Source of the DNA: Kribbella antibiotica
GTDB taxonomy: Bacteria; Actinomycetota; Actinomycetes; Propionibacteriales; Kribbellaceae
DNA: 34,774 bases
Reading direction: 5' to 3'
NCBI RefSeq assembly: GCF_004349055.1
Contig: NZ_SMKX01000092.1
Span: 1-34,774, forward strand
The first letter of the stretch is position 1, and the number at the start of each line of letters is the position of its first letter. The position numbers and the translations under genes were made by a program. Positions 1 to 6,965 of this stretch are shown one piece after another. The notes beneath the pieces were generated by a model. It made no database searches. It was not told where the DNA came from and was given only the letters and a program-made list of their open reading frames with translations.

Positions 1-47
1 GGGTGGGTGCAGACGTGGTCCCGCAGCGAGTCGACCGACAGATCCAA
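1..47 (-). CDS. Possible 5' end of a divergent gene, perhaps dapE (partial)
   Basis: On the minus strand a frame opens at a TTG codon (45-47) and runs off the left edge, reading LDLSVDSLRDHVCTHP when begun one codon earlier in style. The LDLxxD opening resembles the N terminus of actinobacterial succinyl-diaminopimelate desuccinylases (DapE), and dapE is a frequent neighbour of dapD, which starts 117 bases away on the other strand. Only about 15 codons are visible, the Shine-Dalgarno is poor, and an in-frame CTG start at 63-65 is also possible. The identification is inference from position and a very short match. Confidence 0.3.
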   Translation of the reverse strand, partial: MDLSVDSLRDHVCTH

Positions 48-102
48 TTGAAGACCCGAAGTCAGTGAGTGGGTGAGTCAGGAAGACCGCTGCGGGACCA
101 CG
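14..102. repeat. 15-bp perfect inverted repeat upstream of dapD
   Basis: The arm CGTGGTCCCGCAGCG at 14-28 is the exact reverse complement of CGCTGCGGGACCACG at 88-102, with 59 bases between. One arm lies in the putative divergent coding start and the other in the dapD leader, so it could act as a shared operator, a long-loop hairpin, or reflect a small inverted duplication. I know of no named element it matches. Confidence 0.7.
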
Positions 103-163
103 CCAACCATTCTCACTGTGAGTGGGGGCGATCCGCCTTTCCCCTATCTGGCAGGCTGTGCCT

Positions 164-1099
164 ATGACGAACGTGAACCACGCCTGGGGCTTTGGCCTTG
201 CGACTGTGACCGACGGTGGGGCGGTGCTGGATGTTTGGTATCCGGCGCCGGAGCTGGGCGAGCGGCCCGAGGGGGTCAAGGCGCCGGCTGAGTTGGTGGC
301 GGCCGAGGGGCACGACGAGCTGCGGCGGGTACGACGGGAGGTCGTGAGCACGCAGATCGCGCTGGACGAGGCGCCGGAGGGGACTGCGGATGCGTATCTG
401 CGGTTGCACCTTCTCTCGCATCGGCTGGTAAAGCCGCACGGCGTGAACCTGGACGGGATTTTCGGCGCGCTGCCGAACAACGCGTGGACGTCGGTCGGGC
501 CGGTTCCGGTGGAGGAGATCGAGCACGTGCGGCTGCGGGCCCGGGCAGCCGGCCAGCACCTGAGCGTGACGAGCGTCGACAAGTTCCCCCGGATGACGGA
601 CTACGTCGTACCGAGTGGGGTCCGGATCGGGGATGCGGACCGGGTTCGGCTGGGTGCGCACCTGGCCGAGGGCACGACCGTCATGCACGAGGGGTTCGTG
701 AACTTCAACGCCGGAACCCTCGGTACGTCGATGGTCGAGGGCCGGATCGTCGCCGGGGTCGTGGTTGACGACGGGAGCGACATCGGGGCGGGCGCTTCGA
801 TCATGGGCACGTTGTCGGGCGGCGGGAAGCAGGTTGTCTCGATCGGCAAGCGCTGCCTGCTCGGCGCGAACGGCGGCACCGGGATCTCGCTCGGCGACGA
901 CTGTGTAGTCGAGGCGGGGCTCTACGTGACGGCCGGCACCAAGGTCACCCTGCCGGACGGCAACGTCGTCAAGGCGCGCGACCTGTCTGGTCAGCCGGGG
1001 CTGCTGTTCATCCGCAACTCGGTCACCGGTGCGGTCGAGGCCAAGCCGCGCAAGGGTGAGGGCATCACGCTCAACGAGGCCCTCCACGCGAACGCGTGA
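164..1099 (+). CDS. dapD: 2,3,4,5-tetrahydropyridine-2,6-dicarboxylate N-succinyltransferase
   Basis: DapD transfers succinyl from succinyl-CoA to tetrahydrodipicolinate in the cytoplasm, the committing step of the succinylase branch to meso-diaminopimelate and lysine. The 311-residue product has the actinobacterial DapD length: an N-terminal globular part followed by a left-handed beta-helix of hexapeptide repeats (about 150-270). MHEGFVNFNAGTLG at 174-187 is the conserved acid-containing active-site strand, and the glycine-rich turn GTLSGGGKQ with the following LLGANGGTG segment is typical of the family. I start at ATG 164; an upstream GTG at 122 would add 14 residues unlike DapD. The Shine-Dalgarno is weak (AGG at 153-155). 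It appears to be monocistronic and divergent from a possible dapE. Confidence 0.95.
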   Translation: MTNVNHAWGFGLATVTDGGAVLDVWYPAPELGERPEGVKAPAELVAAEGHDELRRVRREVVSTQIALDEAPEGTADAYLRLHLLSHRLVKPHGVNLDGIFGALPNNAWTSVGPVPVEEIEHVRLRARAAGQHLSVTSVDKFPRMTDYVVPSGVRIGDADRVRLGAHLAEGTTVMHEGFVNFNAGTLGTSMVEGRIVAGVVVDDGSDIGAGASIMGTLSGGGKQVVSIGKRCLLGANGGTGISLGDDCVVEAGLYVTAGTKVTLPDGNVVKARDLSGQPGLLFIRNSVTGAVEAKPRKGEGITLNEALHANA

Positions 1100-1190
1100 T
1101 CATTGACACCGCGCGCTTGGGGAATCACGCCAACCGGCAGCAGGTTTCGCACGTCAATAGCTTCGTGACCCAACGTCAGGAACCAGACCG

Positions 1191-1213
1191 CCGCTCCCAC
1201 GCGTTGGGAGCGG
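1191..1213 (+). promoter_or_regulatory. Hairpin covering the ribosome-binding site of the downstream cell-wall gene
   Basis: CCGCTCCCA (1191-1199) pairs perfectly with TGGGAGCGG (1205-1213) around a five-base loop. The 3' arm contains the only Shine-Dalgarno-like GGGAG (1206-1210) before the ATG at 1215, so the folded RNA would hide the ribosome-binding site. A translation switch is inference; the pairing is directly visible. Confidence 0.6.
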
Positions 1214-1214
1214 T

Positions 1215-2192
1215 ATGTCGGTGAAACGAGGCGCGCTCGTCGCGGTGGGCTCCATCGCGGCGCTCGCCGTCGTCATCGGCGGAGCTGTGGCCTGGATCGG
1301 CGGGAAGAGTCTCGGTCCACTGCTGCCACCGCCGGAGCAGTGCACAGCCACCGTCAACGGCGCCACGGTCGAGCTCGAGCTGGAGCAGGCCGAGTCTGCG
1401 GCCATCATCGCGGGCGTCGCCGTACGGCGTGGGCTGCCGGGCCGGGCGGTGACGATCGCGCTCGCGACGGCGTACCAGGAGTCGGGCCTGCGCAACGTCA
1501 AGCACGGCGACCGGGATTCGCTCGGGTTGTTCCAGCAGCGCCCGTCGCAGGGCTGGGGCACGGCGAAGCAGGTGCAGGATCCGCACTACGCGGCCGGGAA
1601 GTTCTACGACGCGCTGGTGAAGATCAAGAACTACCAAACGCTCCCGGTGACCGTCGCGGCCGACCGGGTCCAGCGCAGTGCCTTTCCGAACGCCTACGCG
1701 GACCACGAGGCCGATGCCCGCGTGCTCGCCTCCGCGTTCACCGGCAACTCGAAGGCAGTCTTCAGCTGTGTCGTGAACCCGGGCGATGTCCCTGCCCAGA
1801 CAACCGGCAAGAACGGGCTGACGCCCCGAGCAGACGCCGTACGGCGGGATCTGCTGGCGACGTTCGGGAAGCTTTCCACCGGTGGTTATGCGCCGGAGGG
1901 TGTGTCGACCGGGCACATGGAGGGATCGGCGCACTACGAGGGCCGGGCCGTCGACGTGTTCGTCCGGCCGATCAGCGCCGCCAACACCACCAAGGGCTGG
2001 GCCATGGCGCAGTACTTGGTCGCCCGGGCCAAGATGCTGAACATCCAGACGATCATCTTCAGCGACAAGATCTGGACGGCCGGCGGCCGCTCGGACAGCG
2101 GCTGGCGCGACTACACCCCGCCGGAGCGAGCCGGCGACCCGAAGATCCTGCGCCACCTCGACCACGTGCATGTCGATGTTCTCGAACAATGA
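1215..2192 (+). CDS. Membrane-anchored cell-wall protein: lysozyme-like domain plus M15-type peptidase-like C terminus
   Basis: This 325-residue protein has an N-terminal hydrophobic anchor (about 7-28) and should face the cell wall. Residues 55-130 resemble a lytic transglycosylase-like fold: TAYQESG places a candidate catalytic Glu at 89, followed by DSLGLFQQRPSQGWG at 101-115. The C-terminal part carries SAHYEGRAVD (238-247) and DHVHVDV (316-322), matching the SxHxxGxxxD...HxH metal-binding pattern of VanY/M15-type carboxypeptidases. The family is common in actinobacteria and often annotated only as hypothetical, sometimes wrongly as a heavy-metal transporter. A wall-remodelling role is inferred; activity of either domain is unproven. 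It is followed after 49 bases by a membrane protein gene on the same strand. Confidence 0.85.
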   Translation: MSVKRGALVAVGSIAALAVVIGGAVAWIGGKSLGPLLPPPEQCTATVNGATVELELEQAESAAIIAGVAVRRGLPGRAVTIALATAYQESGLRNVKHGDRDSLGLFQQRPSQGWGTAKQVQDPHYAAGKFYDALVKIKNYQTLPVTVAADRVQRSAFPNAYADHEADARVLASAFTGNSKAVFSCVVNPGDVPAQTTGKNGLTPRADAVRRDLLATFGKLSTGGYAPEGVSTGHMEGSAHYEGRAVDVFVRPISAANTTKGWAMAQYLVARAKMLNIQTIIFSDKIWTAGGRSDSGWRDYTPPERAGDPKILRHLDHVHVDVLEQ

Positions 2193-2241
2193 TGAGCAGT
2201 GACCTGAAGACTGTCTGAAGGATTTCGCTCACCCTGAGTAT

Positions 2242-2745
2242 ATGACCAATCAGGGGGTGCAGCACCGGCCGAACGTCTTGTTCAACCTGGCCGGACTCGT
2301 GTTGATCGTGGCAGGCCTGGCCCTGCTTCTGTACGGCGTCGTGCGGTCCTTCGCGGCCGTCGCGGCCGTCGGACCCAATTCATCCATCGACGATCTCGTC
2401 CCGATCGTCGGCAACCTGCTGATCGGGATGTGGGGCGGCCTGATCTTCACCTTCGGCCGCTATCTGTGGCGCGGTGCCCGCAAGCGCGGCTTCCGCGACC
2501 GCTTCGGCCGGCTGCTGATCATCCTCGGCTACGGCCTGATCGGAATCGCCCTGACCGTCGGCCTGGTCTCGGCGATGGACGGCTGGTCGGCCGGTTTCGA
2601 CGGCGACGCGCTCCAGGAGATCGGGATCCGCTCGGTGCTCATCATCGCCGTGATCGGCTTCCCGGGAGCCGCGCTGTGCGGCATCGGCTTCCGGCTGGCC
2701 CGCGAGCAGGCCCTCGCCCAGGCAGAGGCCAAGGGCGAATTCTGA
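2242..2745 (+). CDS. Four-segment integral membrane protein of unknown function
   Basis: The 167-residue product shows four hydrophobic spans (about 12-33, 49-70, 89-110 and 128-149), separated by a basic loop (RYLWRGARKRGFRDRFGR) after the second span, which suggests a positive-inside topology with that loop in the cytoplasm. I do not recognise a named family or catalytic motif. It lies 49 bases behind the cell-wall enzyme gene and may be co-transcribed with it; a membrane partner in envelope maintenance is possible but not shown. A strong hairpin follows the stop codon. Confidence 0.8.
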   Translation: MTNQGVQHRPNVLFNLAGLVLIVAGLALLLYGVVRSFAAVAAVGPNSSIDDLVPIVGNLLIGMWGGLIFTFGRYLWRGARKRGFRDRFGRLLIILGYGLIGIALTVGLVSAMDGWSAGFDGDALQEIGIRSVLIIAVIGFPGAALCGIGFRLAREQALAQAEAKGEF

Positions 2746-2753
2746 GTCAGGGC

Positions 2754-2772
2754 GGGGTGCCCTCAGCACCCC
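2754..2772. terminator. Hairpin between convergent genes
   Basis: GGGGTGC (2754-2760) pairs with GCACCCC (2766-2772) around a five-base loop. It sits between the stop codons of the converging membrane-protein gene and fdxA, so it probably terminates both. There is no clear T-tract. Confidence 0.65.
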
Positions 2773-2792
2773 ACCCTGTCAGTACTCAGGCC

Positions 2793-3122
2793 TCAGTGCT
2801 CTTCGTGGATCTGCAGGGGCAGAGCCGCGATGAACTGGTGGTCCTTGTCGATCTTGCCCATCTTGGACGCGCCACCGGGCGAGCCGAGATCGGTGAAGAA
2901 GTCGACGTTCGCGGTGTAGTAGTCCTTCCACTGCTCCGGGGTGTCGTCCTCGTAGTAGATGGCTTCGACCGGACAGACCGGCTCGCACGCTCCGCAGTCC
3001 ACACATTCGTCGGGGTGGATGTAGAGCATCCGGTTGCCCTCGTAGATGCAGTCGACGGGGCACTCCTCGACACACGCGAGGTCCTTCAGGTCAACACACG
3101 GCTGCGCGATGACGTAGGTCAC
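2793..3122 (-). CDS. fdxA: Seven-iron ferredoxin (3Fe-4S plus 4Fe-4S)
   Basis: FdxA is a small cytoplasmic electron carrier. The 109-residue product has all the family cysteines: C9, C17 and C50 fit the 3Fe-4S cluster, and C21, C40, C43 and C46 the 4Fe-4S cluster, with the extra C25 commonly seen in this family. The start is GTG at 3120-3122, chosen because a consensus AGGAGG lies at the right distance upstream. In many actinobacteria fdxA is followed directly by dapC (succinyl-DAP aminotransferase); here the next gene downstream is convergent and dapC is absent, although dapD is only 1.7 kb away. Confidence 0.95.
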   Translation of the reverse strand: MTYVIAQPCVDLKDLACVEECPVDCIYEGNRMLYIHPDECVDCGACEPVCPVEAIYYEDDTPEQWKDYYTANVDFFTDLGSPGGASKMGKIDKDHQFIAALPLQIHEEH

Positions 3123-3240
3123 GGCTTACTCCTCCTATGGCAGGCAAGCGCAGCGGCGGTCCCTGGGTTGCTGCGATGCGGTGGTGCAAGAGTCTCTAGT
3201 ATCGGGGTAATACTCTCCCACTGTGCCAGGAGTCCGGATC

Positions 3241-4032
3241 GTGTCAGGCCTTGGGACCCGTGATATCGGCCACCGTGTCGTGGTCCGGCACCGAATTGAG
3301 GGTGGCCTAACCGACGTCATCGGAGTCCTCGAGGAGCGCGCGGAGGACCATCTGACCGTCCGCCACGCCGACTCCAGCAGCCACCGGATCGAGCTTTCCG
3401 CGATCACCGCGTCGAAGCCGATCCCGGAGATGCCGCTGCGTTCGGTCGACGTCGAGCAGCTCTTCCTCACCACCGCGCCGGGTCGCCCGGCGGCCGAGAC
3501 CCCACATCTGGCCCCCATCCGCCTCGGCAGCCCGGCCGCTGAGCAACTCCAGGAGCAGGGCTGGATCGACGCCCACCCCGGACGTTCCGACGTACTGGTC
3601 ATGCACACGACGCTCGACCACGTGAACGCGCTCCCGCCGTACGAAGTCCAGCTCGCCGAGCGTCCTGACGACAGCTGGTACGGCGTTGCTTTCGAGGGAC
3701 CGGTTCCCGCGCCGGCGCGGATCGTGCTGGAAGGCGCTCCGAAGGCGGTCTTCGCGACGATCTCGGTCGACGGCTGGCCGGCCGCGGTTGGCCGGGGCTC
3801 GATGACCGGTCACTGGCTCGGAATCGACGCCGTACGGGTTCTGCCGGATCATCGGGGCAACGGGCTGGCCACTGCCGTCGTACAGGCTCTGGCGCGCTGG
3901 GCGGGCTCTCAGGGCGGGCGGCGGACGTATGTGGAGGTCTTGGAGAGCAATCTGCCGGCCGTGACGGCGTACGAGCGGCTCGGGTATGTCGAGGCGTATC
4001 GCTACCGGTATCTGGTCAGTCCGTCCCAGTAG
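3241..4032 (+). CDS. GNAT acetyltransferase, Rv0428c-like
   Basis: The protein has a small N-terminal beta-rich, SH3-like region (about 1-60) and a C-terminal GNAT fold. VLPDHRGNGLA in the last third is the acetyl-CoA-binding motif A, and AVTAYERLGYVE is the usual C-terminal GNAT signature. This two-part layout matches the mycobacterial Rv0428c family, whose substrate is not known to me. I prefer GTG 3241 because AGGAG at 3228-3232 sits eight bases before it; GTG 3223 in the same frame would add six residues. A TAATAC box at 3208-3213 is a plausible -10 element. The gene is divergent from fdxA and 11 bases from the following PemK-like gene, so those two are probably co-transcribed. Confidence 0.85.
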   Translation: MSGLGTRDIGHRVVVRHRIEGGLTDVIGVLEERAEDHLTVRHADSSSHRIELSAITASKPIPEMPLRSVDVEQLFLTTAPGRPAAETPHLAPIRLGSPAAEQLQEQGWIDAHPGRSDVLVMHTTLDHVNALPPYEVQLAERPDDSWYGVAFEGPVPAPARIVLEGAPKAVFATISVDGWPAAVGRGSMTGHWLGIDAVRVLPDHRGNGLATAVVQALARWAGSQGGRRTYVEVLESNLPAVTAYERLGYVEAYRYRYLVSPSQ

Positions 4033-4043
4033 GCTCGGGCGGT

Positions 4044-4481
4044 ATGGCGGATGACGCGGTCGAGCGGCCGGAATACCCGGGGGATTTCGAAGGCACTGTG
4101 CACGTGGCGTACACGCCGCATCCGGACGACGGAGTGGCCGATCCGGGTGAAGTGGTCTGGACGTGGGTCCCGTTCGAGGAGGACCACCACCGCGGTAAGG
4201 ACCGGCCTGTGCTCGTCGTCGGCTCGGACGAGCAGTACCTGCTCGCGCTGATCCTGACCAGCAAGGACCACGACCGCGACGCCGCTGACGAGGCCCGCTG
4301 GGGCCGGGTCTGGATGGATGTCGGCAAGGGTGCCTGGGACCGCGAGGGCCGTAACAGCGAAGTACGGCTGGACCGCGTCCTACGCGTTGACCCGGCCCAG
4401 GTACGGCGAGAGGGTGCGGTGATCGGCGAGGACCTGTTCAACCAGGTCGCTGCCGAGCTCCACACCCTCCACAGAAGCTAG
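4044..4481 (+). CDS. PemK/MazF-fold protein without a partner antitoxin
   Basis: The 145-residue product contains GEVVWTWVPFEEDHHRGKDRPVLVVG (about residues 31-56, one unit), which is the first strand pair of the PemK/MazF family, including the conserved G and the K-x-RPVLVV motif; LLALILTSKDHDRD follows as the next core strand. MazF proteins are RNA endonucleases, but many actinobacterial members of this longer type stand alone and their activity is unknown. No small antitoxin-like gene lies on either side: upstream is a GNAT gene and downstream is the convergent VanW-domain gene only six bases away. I call the fold with good confidence and the toxin function with low confidence. Confidence 0.8.
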   Translation: MADDAVERPEYPGDFEGTVHVAYTPHPDDGVADPGEVVWTWVPFEEDHHRGKDRPVLVVGSDEQYLLALILTSKDHDRDAADEARWGRVWMDVGKGAWDREGRNSEVRLDRVLRVDPAQVRREGAVIGEDLFNQVAAELHTLHRS

Positions 4482-4487
4482 CCGGCG

Positions 4488-6251
4488 TCAGCTGGGCTTG
4501 CGGGGCGTTTCGGTGTCGGTGGGGCTGCCAGGACCGTTGGGCGTCTCGGTCCCCGGCTTCGGGCCGCAGCGGATGTCGTCGGCCGCGTTGTACTTCGTGG
4601 TGAACTGCTCGGTCTTCACCTTGGCGCCGTTCTTCGCGAAGTCCCGGAAGATCGTGATGTCGAAGCCGGCGGTCGGTGCCTGCGGACGGCAGCCCGCCTC
4701 CTGGTTGTAGACCAGGCCGGGTGCGCGGCCGTTCGACTTGCCGGAGGCCCGGGCGGTGATGTCCCAGACCTTGGTGCCCCAGATCTTCACCTCGATGCTG
4801 CCGCTCGAGCTCGGCGTCGAGGCGTTGAAGATGGTCTGGATGTAGATCCCGTGACCGGAGTCGTTGAGGAACTTCAGGTCCACCGACGGCCAGGCCACGG
4901 TCGCCTCGCGGCCGATCGGGTAGCGGTTGATGTAGACGCTGTGCGCCTTGTGCTCGACATCCTTGAGCCCGGCGAAGAACGCCGCGTTGAAGGTCGTCGT
5001 GGCCGACTGGGAGACGCCACCGCCGAGGTCCAGCTTGAAGACACCGCCGCTGATGATGTTGCCCTCGGTGAAGCCGTTCTCCTTGGTCCGCTCGCCGACG
5101 ATCTTGTTCAGGCTGAACATCTCGTTCGGCTTCAGCAGCGTGCCGTTGATCTTGCGCGCCGCCGTACCGATGTTGATGTTGCGGTACGACGCGTGCGGGA
5201 AGACGGTCTTGAACTGACCCATCACTTCCTTGATCCCGAGCGCCTGCACATCCGCGGTCTTCACCTTGGCCGGAGTGTTGGCCAGGCCGACCGACGCCTT
5301 GCGCTCACCGGCCGGCTTCGTCAGTACGCCGAGGATCGCCGGAACCACCTTGGCGCGGTCGACGACCATGCCGTCGACGGCCGGGACGACCTTCGGCTTA
5401 CCGGCCGCGATCTCGAAGGTCGCGTCCTTCGGCAGCGTCTCCAGCGTCTTGAACCGCTTCTGGAACAAGGGCTCCAGCAGCTTGGCGTTCAGCGCGGGCG
5501 TGACGTTGCCGTCCTTGACACTCAGGGTCAGCGCCGGTGCGAACTCGGACGGGCTGAGCGACACCGACTTGTCGCCGACGGTCAGTTTGACCGGCGCGGC
5601 CACGGCCGGCTCGGCGTACTCGGTGATCGCCTTGCTGATCGCGTCCGAGTCGGCCTGCGGCTTGGTCACCTGAACCGGCAGGTCCTCGGCGGAGCCGTCG
5701 GCCGGGTAGGCCTTGACGACGACCTCGGCCGCCTTGGCGGTGTCGAGCTCGAGCCCTTCGGCCGGCTTGTGCGAGACCGGCTTGGTGCCGGTGAAAGTAA
5801 TGGTGCCCTCGGTGGCCGGGCGGTTCACCTGCTTGGCGAGCTTCTCGACCGCTGCCTTCAGCTTCGCCTCGTTCTGGCCGACGACCGGCTCGACCGCCGT
5901 ACCGCCGGTCAGGGCATGCCAGATCCGGGCCGGGGCAAGGCTGCGGCCCGCGCCGGCCTGCGCGACGGTGGCGTCGACATCGAGGGTCAGCCCGGCCTCG
6001 ACCGGGTCCACCGAGTACGACGTCGCCGAATCGCCGGCCTTGAACTTGATCGGCTGGGTCAGCCGCTCCTTCAGCCCGGCGTCGAGCTTGGTCTTCGCGT
6101 CGGTCTCCGACAACCCGCCGAGCGGGATGCCGAGCACGGTGGTGTCACCGGGAATCTTGGCGCCGGCGAACGCGAAAGCGGCGCCGTACCCCACAACGAG
6201 CACACCTAGTCCTGCCGCGGCAATGATCCCCGCGAGCTGCTTCTTCCCCAC
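4488..6251 (-). CDS. VanW-domain protein with peptidoglycan-binding-like repeats
   Basis: The 587-residue protein begins with an N-terminal hydrophobic segment (about 6-30) that would anchor it, followed by lysine- and alanine-rich extracellular modules (about 40-330) resembling the PG_binding_4 domains found with VanW. Residues 350-480 form the VanW domain, with SYRNINIGTAARKINGTLL, NEMFSLN and GGGVSQSATTTFNAAF as its recognisable blocks. The tail (560-587) is low-complexity and rich in Pro, Thr and Gly. VanW proteins occur in some vancomycin clusters but their biochemical role is unsettled, and nothing here indicates resistance. The start is GTG at 6249-6251 with AGGAGG at 6262-6267. It is probably a single-gene unit. 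Confidence 0.9.
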   Translation of the reverse strand: MGKKQLAGIIAAAGLGVLVVGYGAAFAFAGAKIPGDTTVLGIPLGGLSETDAKTKLDAGLKERLTQPIKFKAGDSATSYSVDPVEAGLTLDVDATVAQAGAGRSLAPARIWHALTGGTAVEPVVGQNEAKLKAAVEKLAKQVNRPATEGTITFTGTKPVSHKPAEGLELDTAKAAEVVVKAYPADGSAEDLPVQVTKPQADSDAISKAITEYAEPAVAAPVKLTVGDKSVSLSPSEFAPALTLSVKDGNVTPALNAKLLEPLFQKRFKTLETLPKDATFEIAAGKPKVVPAVDGMVVDRAKVVPAILGVLTKPAGERKASVGLANTPAKVKTADVQALGIKEVMGQFKTVFPHASYRNINIGTAARKINGTLLKPNEMFSLNKIVGERTKENGFTEGNIISGGVFKLDLGGGVSQSATTTFNAAFFAGLKDVEHKAHSVYINRYPIGREATVAWPSVDLKFLNDSGHGIYIQTIFNASTPSSSGSIEVKIWGTKVWDITARASGKSNGRAPGLVYNQEAGCRPQAPTAGFDITIFRDFAKNGAKVKTEQFTTKYNAADDIRCGPKPGTETPNGPGSPTDTETPRKPS

Positions 6252-6343
6252 CGGACTAAGTCCTCCTGCTCAAGCCGTGGCCACGCTGCGTCCACTCGGG
6301 ACACAAGCGCACATACTACGGGACGGGGCAGGCCTCCCTGACC

Positions 6344-6370
6344 TTTGGGGCAGGCCCCTCCGGCCCCAAA
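6344..6370 (-). terminator. Terminator of the flavin reductase gene
   Basis: TTTGGGG (6344-6350) pairs with CCCCAAA (6364-6370), with further GC pairing possible in the loop. It lies just downstream of the minus-strand flavin reductase stop codon and upstream of the VanW gene promoter region. Confidence 0.6.
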
Positions 6371-6387
6371 AGACGCCGTCAGCACGC

Positions 6388-6903
6388 TCAGCTTCCGGGC
6401 AACTCCCGGTAGTTACTGGCGTGGTGAATCAGCGGGCCATGGCCGCCGGCCGGGCCAAGGCCCAGGCTGAGCACCTCGCCGACCACGATGGTGTGGTCGC
6501 CGCCGTCGTGGGTCGACCAGGTCCGGCACTCGAGCCAGGACAGCGCCCCGGCGATCACCGGGCAGCCGGTCTTCGGGGCGGACTCGATCGCGACCCCGTC
6601 GAACTGGCTGTACAGATCACGCCCTGACTTGGCGAACCGGGCCGCGAGCGGCTGCTGGTCCGCAGCCAGCACCGACACCGCCCAGTAGCCACAGTCCAGT
6701 ACGGCGTCATGCATCCGCACGCCGCGGTCGACGCAGACCAGGACGAGCGGCGGATCCAGCGACACCGAGGTGAACGCATTCGCGGTCATCGCGTGCGCCA
6801 CGCCGTCCTGCAGCGTGCTCATGATCAGGATGCCCGCCGCGAATTGGCCTACCGCCGCCCGGAACTCCCCGGGCGGCACGATCCCGCTGGGCTCGGGCGT
6901 CAT
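6388..6903 (-). CDS. Flavin reductase-like FMN-binding protein
   Basis: The product has the flavin reductase-like split-barrel core: an N-terminal FRAAVGQFAAGILIMST block, HAMTANAFTSVSLDPPLVLVCV as the FMN phosphate-binding region, and a C-terminal GDHTIVVGEVLSLG strand. Such proteins supply reduced FMN to two-component monooxygenases using NAD(P)H, or are F420/FMN-dependent relatives. No monooxygenase gene is adjacent, so its partner cannot be told from context. I start at ATG 6901-6903 because GAGG lies five bases upstream; the in-frame GTG at 6909 overlaps that Shine-Dalgarno. It is followed by its own hairpin terminator. Confidence 0.88.
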   Translation of the reverse strand: MTPEPSGIVPPGEFRAAVGQFAAGILIMSTLQDGVAHAMTANAFTSVSLDPPLVLVCVDRGVRMHDAVLDCGYWAVSVLAADQQPLAARFAKSGRDLYSQFDGVAIESAPKTGCPVIAGALSWLECRTWSTHDGGDHTIVVGEVLSLGLGPAGGHGPLIHHASNYRELPGS

Positions 6904-6965
6904 TGACACCTCAGCAGCCTATGCCCGGCTGATGGTTGATGTCTGAAGTAGGCGTGTGGGGACGG

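Noticed and set aside
4851..6209. A 452-codon open frame opposite the VanW-domain gene
   Set aside because: It is antisense to a well-supported gene, arginine- and leucine-rich, and has no domain; long antisense frames are expected at this GC content.
4488..6251. Vancomycin resistance role for the VanW-domain protein
   Set aside because: No VanHAX-type or VanRS-type gene is present, and VanW-domain proteins are common in non-resistant actinobacteria.
6253..6263. GGACT/AGTCC palindrome before the VanW gene start
   Set aside because: Five-base arms are too short to separate from chance, although it overlaps the Shine-Dalgarno.
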